Below are positions 1-8,706 of a DNA stretch of 64,000 nucleotides, piece after piece. The first letter of the stretch is position 1. Each line of letters begins with the position of its first letter. A program made the position numbers and the translations under genes. The notes under the pieces are model-generated. The model was not told the DNA's origin, searched no databases, and saw nothing but the letters and a program-made list of their open reading frames with translations. The stretch spans positions 62,001-126,000 of the forward strand of contig JACKJW010000006.1 in NCBI GenBank assembly GCA_020637755.1, given 5' to 3'. This stretch comes from Brucellaceae bacterium. Lineage in GTDB: Bacteria; Pseudomonadota; Alphaproteobacteria; Rhizobiales; Rhizobiaceae.

Positions 1-81
1 ATGTGCTGGGCGATGCGCCTGCCTCACCGGCGCCGAAATCGGCACGCAACGCATGACCGGCCTCAGGGGAGCGGAACATCC

Positions 82-1650
82 ATGAGTCTGGTCGGCAAGT
101 TTGCAAGCGTCGGCGGGGCCACCATGGCCAGCCGCGTCCTTGGGTTCGTGCGCGAGGCGCTGATCGGCGCAGCGCTCGGCGCAGGGCCGGTGGCCGACGC
201 CTTCTATGCCGCCTTCGGCTTCCCCAACCTGTTCCGCAGGCTGTTTGCGGAGGGCGCGTTCAATTCGGCTTTCGTGCCGCTCTTCGCCAAGGAGGTGGAA
301 GGCGGCGGGCTGGAGCGGGCGCGCCGCTTTGCCGAACAAGTGCTGGCCATGCTCTCGGCGGTGCTGATCGGCCTGTCAGCGCTCGCCATGATCTTCATGC
401 CCGGACTGGTCGCGACGGTCGTCGCCCCGCTCTTTGCCGACACGCCCGGCAAGTTTGCCATGACGGTCGACATGACGCGGATCATGTTTCCCTACCTCTT
501 CTGCATGTCGCTCGTCGCCATGTTCTCCGGCATCCTCAATTCCCTGCGCCACTATTTTCTGGCGGCAATCGTTCCCGTGCTGCTCAATGTGATCATGGTG
601 GGCGTCACCGCATTGGCGCTCTGGTCAGGCGTGGAGGCGCGAGAAACCGGCTACTGGCTGGCTTGGGGTGTGTTTGCCTCCGGTTTCGTGCAACTGGCCT
701 TGCTGGTCTGGGGTGCGGCACGGCAGGGCATGACGCTCCGGCCCGGCCTGCCGCGCATGACACCCGAGGTCAAGCGCCTGATGATCCTCATGGCACCGGC
801 CATGGTCACCGGCGGCGTCACGCAGATCAACATCATGATCGGCCGCATCATCGCCTCCGCGCAGGACGGGGCCATCGCCATCCTCAACTACGCCGACCGC
901 ATCAACCAGTTGCCGCTCGGCGTCATCGGCATTGCCATCGGTGTGGTCCTGTTGCCGGAACTCTCCCGCGCGCTGCGCGCCGGCGATGACGCGGACGCCC
1001 AGCACCTGCAGAACCGCAGCCTGGAATTCGCCCTTGCGCTCACCCTGCCCGCTGCCATCGGCTTCATGGTCCTGCCGGGCCCGCTGGTCAACCTGCTCTA
1101 TGAGCGTGGCGCCTTCTCACCGCAAACCACGCTTTTGACCGCGCAGGCCTTGGCCGCCTTTGCCGCAGGCCTTCCGGCCTATGTGCTGGTCAAGGTCTTC
1201 CAGCCCGCCTACTTCGCCCGCGAGGACATGAAGACCCCGCTCTGGTTTTCCATCGTCTCCGTTGCTGTCAACATCGTGCTCTCGCTGCTGCTCTTTCCGC
1301 TGCTTGGCCACGTGGCCATAGCCGCTGCCACGGCGATCTCTGCCTGGGTCAATGTGGTGCTGCTCGCGCTTGTGCTCTGGCGGCGCGGTGAATTCCGCCC
1401 GTCACCGGCCACGCGCCACCGGCTTGCGATGATCGTCCTGGCCGGTCTGGCCATGGGCGCGGCAGTCCTCCTCGTCACCTGGGCTTGGCCGGCGCCCTTT
1501 GCCGATCCGTCCTTCATGATCCGTCTCGCGGCCGTGCTGGGTGTCATTCTCCTCGCGGCCATCGTCTATTTCGGGCTGGTGATCGCCACTGGCGGGCTGG
1601 ACAGGGACGAGTTGAAACGGGCCATGCGCCGCAGGCGCCGCGCCGCATGA
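82..1650 (+). CDS. murJ: Lipid II flippase MurJ (MviN)
   Basis: Predicted to move lipid II from the inner to the outer face of the cytoplasmic membrane for peptidoglycan synthesis. The 522-residue product is almost entirely hydrophobic, with about 14 membrane segments. It opens with the family N-terminus (SRVLGFVRE near residue 17, then ADAFYAAFGFPNLFRRLF and GAFNSAFVPLF). The frame is open back to base 1, but the ATG at 82 follows an AGGGGAGCGG ribosome site and gives the normal N-terminus. trpS follows on the same strand, as usual in Hyphomicrobiales. The Arg-rich tail (RRRRRAA) is cytoplasmic in most models. Identification is secure. Confidence 0.96.
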   Translation: MSLVGKFASVGGATMASRVLGFVREALIGAALGAGPVADAFYAAFGFPNLFRRLFAEGAFNSAFVPLFAKEVEGGGLERARRFAEQVLAMLSAVLIGLSALAMIFMPGLVATVVAPLFADTPGKFAMTVDMTRIMFPYLFCMSLVAMFSGILNSLRHYFLAAIVPVLLNVIMVGVTALALWSGVEARETGYWLAWGVFASGFVQLALLVWGAARQGMTLRPGLPRMTPEVKRLMILMAPAMVTGGVTQINIMIGRIIASAQDGAIAILNYADRINQLPLGVIGIAIGVVLLPELSRALRAGDDADAQHLQNRSLEFALALTLPAAIGFMVLPGPLVNLLYERGAFSPQTTLLTAQALAAFAAGLPAYVLVKVFQPAYFAREDMKTPLWFSIVSVAVNIVLSLLLFPLLGHVAIAAATAISAWVNVVLLALVLWRRGEFRPSPATRHRLAMIVLAGLAMGAAVLLVTWAWPAPFADPSFMIRLAAVLGVILLAAIVYFGLVIATGGLDRDELKRAMRRRRRAA

Positions 1651-1789
1651 TGGCAATGGCCGCCGGCGGACGCGCGCGCAGCCTCCCGGCACCCCTTGCA
1701 AGCCGCGCGGGCTGCGGGCATAAGCGGCGCCTGTTACCAGCGGGGTGAAGCTCCGCCGGAGCCCTCCACCAGCTTCAGGACCAACCCTC

Positions 1790-2857
1790 ATGAGCAGCTT
1801 CAAACCCCTTGTCTTCTCTGGCGTGCAGCCCACCGGCAACCTCACGCTCGGCAATTATCTGGGCGCCATTCGCAAGTTCGTCGAATTGCAGGACAGCCAC
1901 GATTGCATCTATTGCGTCGTCGACATGCATGCCATCACCACCTGGCAGGAGCCGGCCGAACTGATGGCCGCCACCCGTTCGGTGGCCGCCGCCTATCTGG
2001 CCGCGGGCATTGATCCCACCAGGCACATCGTCTTCAACCAGAGCCGCGTCGTCCAGCATGCCGAACTTGCCTGGGTCTTCAATTGTGTGGCCCGCATGGG
2101 CTGGCTGAACCGCATGACGCAGTTCAAGGAAAAGGCCGGCAAGGACCGCGAGAATGCGTCGGTCGGGCTGTTTGCCTATCCCACGCTGATGGCCGCAGAC
2201 ATCCTGCTCTACCGCGCCACCCATGTGCCGGTCGGCGACGACCAGAAGCAGCATCTGGAACTGACGCGCGACATCGCCCAGAAATTCAACAACGACTATT
2301 CATCGCGCATCGCAGACCTGAATCTCGGCGTGGAGATGAAGGTGGGCGACGAGACGGTCAACGGCTACTTCCCGATCACCGAGCCGCTGATCGGCGGCCC
2401 GGCAACCCGTGTCATGAGCCTGCGCGACGGCACCAAGAAGATGTCGAAGTCGGACCCTTCCGACCTGTCGCGCATCAATCTGACCGATGATGCCGAGGCC
2501 ATCTCGCGCAAGATCCGCAAGGCCAAGACCGATCCCGATGCGCTTCCCTCCGAAATCGCCGGTCTCGATGGCCGCCCGGAAGCCGCAAACCTCGTCGGCA
2601 TCTATGCTGCGCTGGCTGACATGAGCCGCGAACAGGTGCTGGCCGATTTCGGCGGACGCCAGTTCTCCGAGTTCAAGCCGGCGCTGGCCGACCTTGCCGT
2701 TGCCAAGCTCGACCCGATCGCAAGCGAGATGCGCCGCATCTCCACCGACAAGCCCTATATCGACCAGGTTCTCCGCGACGGCGGCGAGCGGGCCTCAGCC
2801 ATGGCGGTGGAAACCATGAAGGATGTGCGCAAGATCGTTGGCATGCTGACCGGTTGA
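1790..2857 (+). CDS. trpS: Tryptophanyl-tRNA synthetase
   Basis: Charges tRNA-Trp with tryptophan in the cytoplasm. This is a class I synthetase of 355 residues, normal length for bacteria. The nucleotide-binding HIGH-type motif appears as TGNLTLGNY near residue 15 and the KMSKS loop as KKMSKSDPS near residue 220. The frame is open further upstream, but the ATG at 1790 starts the typical MSSFKPLVFSGVQPTG N-terminus. It lies about 140 bp downstream of murJ, probably in the same transcription unit. No anomalies are visible. Confidence 0.97.
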   Translation: MSSFKPLVFSGVQPTGNLTLGNYLGAIRKFVELQDSHDCIYCVVDMHAITTWQEPAELMAATRSVAAAYLAAGIDPTRHIVFNQSRVVQHAELAWVFNCVARMGWLNRMTQFKEKAGKDRENASVGLFAYPTLMAADILLYRATHVPVGDDQKQHLELTRDIAQKFNNDYSSRIADLNLGVEMKVGDETVNGYFPITEPLIGGPATRVMSLRDGTKKMSKSDPSDLSRINLTDDAEAISRKIRKAKTDPDALPSEIAGLDGRPEAANLVGIYAALADMSREQVLADFGGRQFSEFKPALADLAVAKLDPIASEMRRISTDKPYIDQVLRDGGERASAMAVETMKDVRKIVGMLTG

Positions 2858-2936
2858 TGCCTGCAGCCGATGCGCTTGCCCGCTTCAGGGCAAGCTGGCA
2901 TTGTTCACCTTGTCATCCACCTGCTCAGGGGCCCAA

Positions 2937-3428
2937 ATGGTTTCGCGCCGCCGCAGTCATGAAGCCGGCCATCGCCGGAAATTCCTTGCCGTCATCGATG
3001 AAACGCCCGAATGCGAGCGCGCTGTGGCCTATGCCGCGCGCCGCGCGTTGAATACCGGCGGCTCGCTGCTCCTCGTCTTCGTAACCGAGCCCGGTGATTT
3101 CCAGCATTGGCTCGGTGTCGAGCAGATCATGCGCGAGGAGGCACGCGAAGCTGCCCGCTCCGCGCTCGACAGCCATGCGGGGCGCTTGCGCCAGACGATC
3201 GGTCTGGAGGCCGAGCTGGTGGTGCGCGAGGGCAAGAAGACCGAGGAAATCCAGGCGCTGATCGAGGAAGACCAGGATATTGCCATCCTGGTGCTGGCGG
3301 CAGGCAATTCCACGGATGGCCCCGGCCCGCTCGTTTCATCCATCGCCGGCAAGGTCGCACCCTTTCCGATCCCGGTGACGGTGGTGCCGCACAGCCTCAC
3401 CGACGAGGACATCGAGAGCCTGGCATAG
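2937..3428 (+). CDS. Universal stress protein (UspA family)
   Basis: A 163-residue single-domain Usp protein with an alpha/beta adenine-nucleotide-binding fold, role in stress tolerance. The first strand is KFLAVIDETPECERAV. The C-terminal loop SSIAGKVAPFPIPVTVVP corresponds to the phosphate-binding G-2x-G-9x-G(S/T) region, although the glycines are only partly kept, so ATP binding is uncertain. The ATG at 2937 follows CAGGGGCCC; an earlier in-frame ATG at 2901 is less likely. It sits between trpS and nfu, a conserved position in rhizobia. Confidence 0.85.
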   Translation: MVSRRRSHEAGHRRKFLAVIDETPECERAVAYAARRALNTGGSLLLVFVTEPGDFQHWLGVEQIMREEAREAARSALDSHAGRLRQTIGLEAELVVREGKKTEEIQALIEEDQDIAILVLAAGNSTDGPGPLVSSIAGKVAPFPIPVTVVPHSLTDEDIESLA

Positions 3429-3447
3429 GCCTTGGACCCCACCGCCC

Positions 3448-3491
3448 TTGAAGCGCGGCCTCGCGTGACATAGATTTGGAATCGTTCTAAG
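3448..3491 (+). promoter_or_regulatory. nfu promoter with an ICE/Irr-type iron control element
   Basis: A sigma-70-like promoter TTGAAG (3448-3453), 17-base spacer, TAGATT (3471-3476) runs into the imperfect palindrome TTTGGAA-TCG-TTCTAAG (3475-3491). The palindrome fits the Irr-box/ICE shape TTTAGAA-nnn-TTCTAAA known from rhizobia. It lies 54 bases before the start of the Nfu gene. Inferred role: Irr blocks transcription of the Fe-S protein when iron is short. The same arrangement stands before mbfA at 19799-19841. Confidence 0.65.
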
Positions 3492-3544
3492 GGCTGGGCG
3501 CCGCGCCGCATCGGCATCGCGCACCATCCGACGGGAGAGACCCC

Positions 3545-4117
3545 ATGTTCATCCAGACCGAAGCCACGCCGAACCCGGCCACGCTGAAATTCCTGCCCGG
3601 CAAGGTCGTGCTGGACGAGGGAACAGCGGATTTCCGGGATGCCGGCGCCGGTTCTGACCAGTCGCCGCTGGCCGCGCGCCTGTTCGAGGTGCCGGGCGTC
3701 ACGGGTGTCTTCTTCGGTTATGATTTTGTCACCGTCACCAAGGGCGACGGCCCGGACTGGCAGCAAATCAAACCCGCGATCCTCGGCGCCATCATGGAGC
3801 ATTTCATGTCCGGCCTGCCGGTGATGCTTCAGGCCGAATCCGGCGCCGGAGCGCTGCCCTCCGAAGAGTTTTTTGACGAATCTGACACCGAGATCGTGGC
3901 GACCATCAAGGAACTGCTCGACACGCGCGTCCGCCCGGCAGTTGCGCAGGATGGCGGAGACATCACCTTCCGTGGCTTCGAGAACGGCACCGTCTACCTC
4001 CACATGAAGGGGGCTTGCGCCGGCTGTCCGTCCTCTACGGCCACGCTGAAGCATGGCATCCAGAACCTGCTGCGCCATTTCGTCCCGGAAGTGGAACAGG
4101 TCGAGCAGGTCGCCTGA
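3545..4117 (+). CDS. NifU/Nfu-family Fe-S scaffold protein
   Basis: Binds and delivers Fe-S clusters to client proteins. The 190-residue product has the Nfu N-terminal domain (MFIQTEATPNPATLKFLPG through about residue 88) and a C-terminal NifU domain whose cluster ligands are the CAGC pair near residue 155 (KGACAGCPSSTAT). The start is fixed by the conserved MFIQTE opening and a GGGAGAG ribosome site. An ICE-like iron box sits 54 bases upstream, suggesting iron-responsive control. It converges on grpE with an intrinsic terminator between. Confidence 0.94.
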   Translation: MFIQTEATPNPATLKFLPGKVVLDEGTADFRDAGAGSDQSPLAARLFEVPGVTGVFFGYDFVTVTKGDGPDWQQIKPAILGAIMEHFMSGLPVMLQAESGAGALPSEEFFDESDTEIVATIKELLDTRVRPAVAQDGGDITFRGFENGTVYLHMKGACAGCPSSTATLKHGIQNLLRHFVPEVEQVEQVA

Positions 4118-4142
4118 TCGGCGTGAACGTCTCCACCGCATG

Positions 4143-4170
4143 AAAAAAGCCCGCATCGCGCGGGCTTTTT
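4143..4170. terminator. Bidirectional intrinsic terminator between nfu and grpE
   Basis: A6 followed by the stem GCCCGC, loop ATCGC, stem GCGGGC and T5. The A-run and T-run on opposite sides let it work for both convergent genes, nfu on plus and grpE on minus. Confidence 0.88.
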
Positions 4171-4195
4171 GCTGTCCGTCTGCCGGAAAGGCGTC

Positions 4196-4810
4196 TCAGG
4201 CGTCCTTTTCGGCCTGCGCGTTCGGCGCGCCGGGTTCGGCGGTCTGGCCTGCTTTCGGGCCGCCCGTCGCCACGCCAACCATCGCCGGGCGCAACACGCG
4301 GTCGCCGATCACGTATCCGGCCTGCATCACCTGGATGACTGTCTGGGCCGGAACATGCGGGTTGGGCACCTCGAACATGGCCTGATGGAAATTCGGATCG
4401 AAGCGCTCGCCTTCCGGGTTGATCCGCTTCACACCATGGCGCTCCAGCGCGCCTGACATGTCGCGGCCGGTCATTTCCACGCCTTCGATCAGCGCCTTGT
4501 ACCCGGCATCTTCGGTGCGCCGCGCCTCTTCCGGCGTGGCTTCCAACGCGCGGTTGATGTTGTCGGCCACGCCCAGCATGTCGCGCGCAAAACCTGCAAT
4601 GGCGTAGGACTTGGCGTCCGCCACGTCGCGCTGGGTGCGCCGGCGCAGGTTTTCCATGTCGGCGGCAAGCCGCAGCAGCCGGTCCTTCAGATCGGCATTC
4701 TCAGCCTCAAGCAGGGCAACCGGATCGGCCGCCGCCGTTTCAGCTGCATCAGCTTCGGCTGCCATGGCCTCTTCAGCCATTCCGGTGTTGTCGTTGGAAC
4801 CTTCGTTCAT
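4196..4810 (-). CDS. grpE: GrpE, nucleotide exchange factor of DnaK
   Basis: Promotes ADP release from DnaK in the heat-shock chaperone cycle. The 204-residue product has an acidic, Ala-rich N-terminus, a long coiled coil (about residues 35-90, ALLEAENADLKDRLLRLAADMENLRRRT) and the C-terminal beta domain with MFEVPNPHVPAQTVIQVMQAGY, which is close to the family signature. Start at 4810 (MNEGSND) is preferred; an ATG at 4831 is in frame but adds a non-family extension. It lies downstream of hrcA on the same strand. Confidence 0.95.
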   Translation of the reverse strand: MNEGSNDNTGMAEEAMAAEADAAETAAADPVALLEAENADLKDRLLRLAADMENLRRRTQRDVADAKSYAIAGFARDMLGVADNINRALEATPEEARRTEDAGYKALIEGVEMTGRDMSGALERHGVKRINPEGERFDPNFHQAMFEVPNPHVPAQTVIQVMQAGYVIGDRVLRPAMVGVATGGPKAGQTAEPGAPNAQAEKDA

Positions 4811-4902
4811 GTCCTTGGGTCCTGTCCGCATGTCGTCGTCAATGTGGCCCGGATATCGAACTTGGGCGTCTGAAAATCAAGGGCAGAATGGCATTTGCGC
4901 CG

Positions 4903-5976
4903 TCAACGGATCATCCGGCTGAGCACCTGCGCGGTGTAATCGACCACGGGCACGATGCGCGCATAGTTGAGCCGTGTCGGCCCGATGACGCCGAGCGCCC
5001 CGATCACCCGGCTCTCGGCATCGCGGTAGGGCGCGACCACCAGCGAGGAGCCGGACAGCGAGAACAGCTTGTTCTCCGAACCGATGAAGATGCGCACGCC
5101 CGACCCTTCCTCGGCGAGGTCCAGCAATTGCACCAGCCCCTCCTTGGTTTCCAGATCATCGAAGAGATGGCGCAGCAGGTCGAGTTCCGCCTGCGCGGTG
5201 ACGTTTTCCAGCAGGTTGGCGCGGCCGCGCACGATCACGCGGGCCGGAAGGCCGGAGCCGTCCCCGGCCCACACCGCGATGCCCTTGCGCACCAGATCGG
5301 CCGACAGCGTGTCGAGCGCGGCGCGCGTTTCGTCCATCACGCGGGCGATTTCGCCACGCGCCTCGCCAAGCGTACGCCCGCGCACATGGGCGTTGAGGAA
5401 GTTGGAGGCTTCCACAAGTTGGGACTGCGTCACACCGGCCGGCAGCTCGATGATGCGGTTTTCCACGTCGCCCGCCTGGCTGACCAGCACGGCGAGCGCC
5501 TTGCCCGGATCAAGCCGGATGAATTCGATGTGCTTGAGCGGCGCTTCGGCCTTGGTGGCCAGCACGAGGCCCGCGCCGCGTGTCAGCCCCGACAGCATCT
5601 GGCTCGCCTCGGTCAGCATGTGCTCGACATTGCCTGCCCGTCCCGTGCCCGACACCTGCGCGTCGATCAGCTTGCGCTCGTCTTCCGACAGCGCGCCGAC
5701 TTCCATGAACGCATCGACAAAGAAGCGCAGGCCCGCCTGCGTCGGCAGCCGCCCGGCCGAGACATGCGGCGAGTAGACCAGCCCCAGAAGTTCCAGGTCC
5801 GACATGACATTGCGGATCGTGGCGGGTGAAAGGCTGTGAGGCAGCAGGCGCGACAGGTTGCGCGAGCCAAGCGGCTCGCCATCCCTCAGATAGCTCTCCA
5901 CGATCAGGCGGAAGATTTCGCGCGAGCGCTGGTCCATGGCCTGCAGCGGTGTCTCGGTCCTGTTCATCCTGTCCAT
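4903..5976 (-). CDS. hrcA: Heat-inducible transcription repressor HrcA
   Basis: Represses groESL-type heat-shock genes through the CIRCE element. The 357-residue product has an N-terminal winged helix (QRSREIFRLIVESYLRDGEPLGSR, then SPATIRNVMSDLELLGLV, about residues 12-75) and the HrcA sensor domain. The C-terminus carries the family block GVIGPTRLNYARIVPVVDY. Start at 5976 (MDRMNRTETPL) is chosen, with 5967 equally possible. No CIRCE palindrome was seen upstream. grpE follows after about 90 bp. Confidence 0.95.
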   Translation of the reverse strand: MDRMNRTETPLQAMDQRSREIFRLIVESYLRDGEPLGSRNLSRLLPHSLSPATIRNVMSDLELLGLVYSPHVSAGRLPTQAGLRFFVDAFMEVGALSEDERKLIDAQVSGTGRAGNVEHMLTEASQMLSGLTRGAGLVLATKAEAPLKHIEFIRLDPGKALAVLVSQAGDVENRIIELPAGVTQSQLVEASNFLNAHVRGRTLGEARGEIARVMDETRAALDTLSADLVRKGIAVWAGDGSGLPARVIVRGRANLLENVTAQAELDLLRHLFDDLETKEGLVQLLDLAEEGSGVRIFIGSENKLFSLSGSSLVVAPYRDAESRVIGALGVIGPTRLNYARIVPVVDYTAQVLSRMIR

Positions 5977-5999
5977 CTGTCTGGCCACGGGCCCTTCCT

Positions 6000-6027
6000 T
6001 ATATAGCCAGCGGGCGGGCGAACTCAA
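6000..6027 (-). promoter_or_regulatory. Probable hrcA promoter
   Basis: Read on the minus strand, TTGAGT (6027-6022), a 16-base spacer and TATATA (6005-6000) lie about 25 bases before the hrcA start, in the 185-base divergent space shared with rph. This is judged by motif only. Confidence 0.45.
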
Positions 6028-6161
6028 CGCCGCCGCGCTTGCGGACATGGCCGAAAACCTTTGCCTCGCCGGGCCGCCGGCGCTACAAGCGCGGCAAACC
6101 GGCCGGGCAGGCCGGAAGCATCAACGGGTGCAATCTGCACCCACCGACAAAGGAAAGATCC

Positions 6162-6878
6162 ATGCGCCCCTCCAAACGCCAGCCCGACGAGATGCGTGCC
6201 GTCCTCTTTGAGCGCGGCGTCTCCAAGCATGCGGAAGGCTCCTGCCTCGTGAAGTTCGGCGACACCCATGTGCTGTGCACCGCCTCGCTGGAAGAGCGCG
6301 TGCCGGGCTGGATGCGCAACACGGGGCGCGGATGGGTGACGGCGGAATACGGTATGCTGCCGCGCTCGACCGGTGACCGCATGCGCCGCGAGGCCTCTTC
6401 CGGCAAGCAGGGCGGCCGCACACTGGAAATCCAGCGCCTGATTGGCCGCTCGCTACGCGCCGTGGTCGATCTGGACGCGCTCGGCGAACGCCAGATCACC
6501 GTTGACTGCGATGTCATCCAGGCCGACGGCGGCACCCGCACCGCTTCCATCACCGGCGGCTTTATTGCGCTGCACGAATGCCTGAGCTGGATGGAAGCCC
6601 GCTCCATGATCCGCGTCAAGGACGTGCTGAAGGATCACGTGGCAGCCATTTCCTGCGGCCTCTACAACGGCGCGCCGGTGCTCGACCTTGACTACGCAGA
6701 AGATTCCTCCGCGCAGGCTGACGCCAATTTCGTCATGACCGGCCGAGGCGGCATTGTCGAAATCCAGGGCACGGCGGAGGGCGAAGCCTTCACGCAGGAC
6801 GAATTTGCCGCCCTGATGGATCTGGCCCGCAAGGGCATCAACCGCCTTGTCGATCTCCAGAAGATGGCAATCGGCTGA
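6162..6878 (+). CDS. rph: Ribonuclease PH
   Basis: Phosphorolytic 3'-to-5' exonuclease that trims tRNA 3' ends. The 238-residue product has the normal length and the family landmarks MRPSKRQPDEMR at the start, CTASLEERVPGWMR, RGWVTAEYGMLPRST near residue 60, and RTLEIQRLIGRSLR near residue 87. The in-frame opening starts far upstream, but the ATG at 6162 has an AAAGGAAAG ribosome site and the family N-terminus. It is divergent from hrcA. Its stop overlaps the rdgB start by one base (TGATG), so the two are translationally coupled. Confidence 0.97.
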   Translation: MRPSKRQPDEMRAVLFERGVSKHAEGSCLVKFGDTHVLCTASLEERVPGWMRNTGRGWVTAEYGMLPRSTGDRMRREASSGKQGGRTLEIQRLIGRSLRAVVDLDALGERQITVDCDVIQADGGTRTASITGGFIALHECLSWMEARSMIRVKDVLKDHVAAISCGLYNGAPVLDLDYAEDSSAQADANFVMTGRGGIVEIQGTAEGEAFTQDEFAALMDLARKGINRLVDLQKMAIG

Positions 6879-7534
6879 TGACGGCACGCCCGCTTGAGAC
6901 GCGCGAGATCGTCGTTGCCACCCACAATGCCGGCAAGCTCGCCGAAATCCGCGACCTGATCGGCCCCTTCGGCTTTTCCGCGAAGTCGGCAGGCGAGCTG
7001 GGCCTTGCCGAACCGCCGGAGACTGGCACGAGCTTCGAGGAAAACGCGGCCATCAAGGCGCTCGCCGCCGCGAAAGCGACCGGGCTTCCGGCCCTGTCGG
7101 ATGATTCCGGCCTCTGCGTCGATGCGCTGGATGGCGCGCCGGGCGTCTACACTGCCGACTGGGCGCAGAAGGCCGACGGCACGCGCGATTTCGCCATGGC
7201 CATGCGCAATGTGGAAGAGCGCATGCAGGCCGCCGGCGCCTTTGATCCGAAGGATCGCACCGGCCGATTCGTGGCCGTGCTGTGCCTGGCCTGGCCGGAC
7301 GGTCACACCGAATTCTTCCGGGGTGAGGTGGACGGAACGCTGGTCTGGCCGCCACGTGGCACACGCGGCTTCGGCTATGATCCGGTCTTCCTGCCGGACG
7401 GTTACGAACAGACTTTTGGCGAGATGGATGCCACCGAGAAACATGGCTGGGAAGCCGGCCGCGGCGATCTCGGCCTGTCGCACCGTGCGCGGGCCTTCGC
7501 GCTCTTCGCGCGCGCCAAGCTCGGGGCGCAATGA
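6878..7534 (+). CDS. rdgB: XTP/dITP diphosphatase RdgB (HAM1 family)
   Basis: Hydrolyses non-canonical purine nucleoside triphosphates such as dITP and XTP to keep them out of DNA and RNA. The 218-residue product has VATHNAGKLAEI near residue 10 and ALSDDSGLCVDALDG near residue 70, plus SHRARAFALF near the C-terminus. It overlaps rph by one base at its start and hemW by four bases (ATGA) at its end, giving a tight rph-rdgB-hemW operon. Confidence 0.96.
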   Translation: MTARPLETREIVVATHNAGKLAEIRDLIGPFGFSAKSAGELGLAEPPETGTSFEENAAIKALAAAKATGLPALSDDSGLCVDALDGAPGVYTADWAQKADGTRDFAMAMRNVEERMQAAGAFDPKDRTGRFVAVLCLAWPDGHTEFFRGEVDGTLVWPPRGTRGFGYDPVFLPDGYEQTFGEMDATEKHGWEAGRGDLGLSHRARAFALFARAKLGAQ

Positions 7535-8703
7535 GCATCAACCGCGACGACGGCTCGCCCGGTTTCGGCATCTATCTCCACTGGCCCTTTTGCGCGGCCA
7601 AGTGCCCCTATTGCGATTTCAACTCCCATGTCCGCCACCAGCCGGTGGACCAGCCCCGTTTCGCAGCCGCCTTCACCCGGGAACTGGAAGCGATGCGCCG
7701 CCTGAGCGGGCCCCGCCAGGTGACGTCCGTCTTTGTTGGCGGCGGCACGCCGTCGCTGATGGAACCGGCCACCATCGCCGCGATTCTCGAAACCGTGGCG
7801 CGGCTTTGGCATGTACCGGACGGCATTGAGATCACCATGGAGGCCAATCCGCAAAGCGCCGATGCCGGGCGGTTTCGCGGCTACCGCGCCGCCGGGGTCA
7901 ACCGCCTGTCGCTCGGCGTGCAGGCACTCAATGACCGCGACCTGAAATTCCTTGGCCGCCTGCATGACGCAGGCGAAGCCATGGCGGCAATACGGCTTGC
8001 GCGCGAGACCTTTCCGCGCCTTTCCTTCGACCTGATCTATGGCCGTCCAGGCCAGACCGTTGACCTTTGGGAGCGCGAGCTGGAAGAGGCCATTGCGCTC
8101 GCCGCCGACCATCTGTCCGCCTACCAGCTGACCATTGAGGAAGGCACGCCCTTCCATGCCTTGTGGAAGGCCGGGAAGATCGCCACACCCGATCCCGATC
8201 TGGGCGCAGACCTCTACGAACGGACGCAGGACGTGACCGGGTGCCACGGCCTTCCGGCCTATGAAGTGTCGAACCACGCGGTGCCCGGCGCTGAAAGCCG
8301 CCACAATCTCACCTACTGGCGCTACGGCGAATATGTGGGCGTTGGCCCCGGCGCGCACGGGCGCTTGGCGCAAGATGACAAGCGGCTTGTCATGATGGCC
8401 GCACGCCACCCCGAAACCTGGCTGGAGCGGGTGGAATCGGGTGCAGGCGGCACGGAGGAAACCGAGCTTCTCGATCACGCGAGCCAAGCCGATGAGATGC
8501 TGCTGATGGGCCTTCGTCTTGTCGAGGGGCTCGATGTCACGCGCCTTGAGCGCGTGCGCGGAACCCCGCTGGATGCCGGGCGTCTTGCCACGCTCCAGCG
8601 CGAAGGCCTGATTGAACCGGTCGGCAACACGCGCATCCGGGCGACGCGATCCGGCATGATCGTGCTGGATGCGCTGATCGGCGAACTCGCCCGGACCGGC
8701 TGA
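7531..8703 (+). CDS. hemW: Radical SAM family heme chaperone HemW
   Basis: A radical SAM protein, formerly called oxygen-independent coproporphyrinogen oxidase-like, which binds heme and supports its insertion into target proteins. The 390-residue product has the cluster motif CAAKCPYC near residue 23, the glycine block VGGGTPSLM near residue 70, and a C-terminal HemN-type domain. Last gene of the rph-rdgB-hemW unit. Only three bases separate its stop from the stop of the convergent lipoprotein gene. Confidence 0.93.
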   Translation: MSINRDDGSPGFGIYLHWPFCAAKCPYCDFNSHVRHQPVDQPRFAAAFTRELEAMRRLSGPRQVTSVFVGGGTPSLMEPATIAAILETVARLWHVPDGIEITMEANPQSADAGRFRGYRAAGVNRLSLGVQALNDRDLKFLGRLHDAGEAMAAIRLARETFPRLSFDLIYGRPGQTVDLWERELEEAIALAADHLSAYQLTIEEGTPFHALWKAGKIATPDPDLGADLYERTQDVTGCHGLPAYEVSNHAVPGAESRHNLTYWRYGEYVGVGPGAHGRLAQDDKRLVMMAARHPETWLERVESGAGGTEETELLDHASQADEMLLMGLRLVEGLDVTRLERVRGTPLDAGRLATLQREGLIEPVGNTRIRATRSGMIVLDALIGELARTG

Positions 8704-8706
8704 GCG

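Noticed and set aside
1..56. Possible 3' end of glnD ahead of murJ (17 codons in frame 3 ending TGA at 54-56)
   Set aside because: Gene order in relatives makes it plausible, but 17 residues are too few to identify.
5977..6161. CIRCE or sigma-32 element in the hrcA-rph space
   Set aside because: No CIRCE palindrome or heat-shock -35 was found; only an ordinary promoter-like pair.
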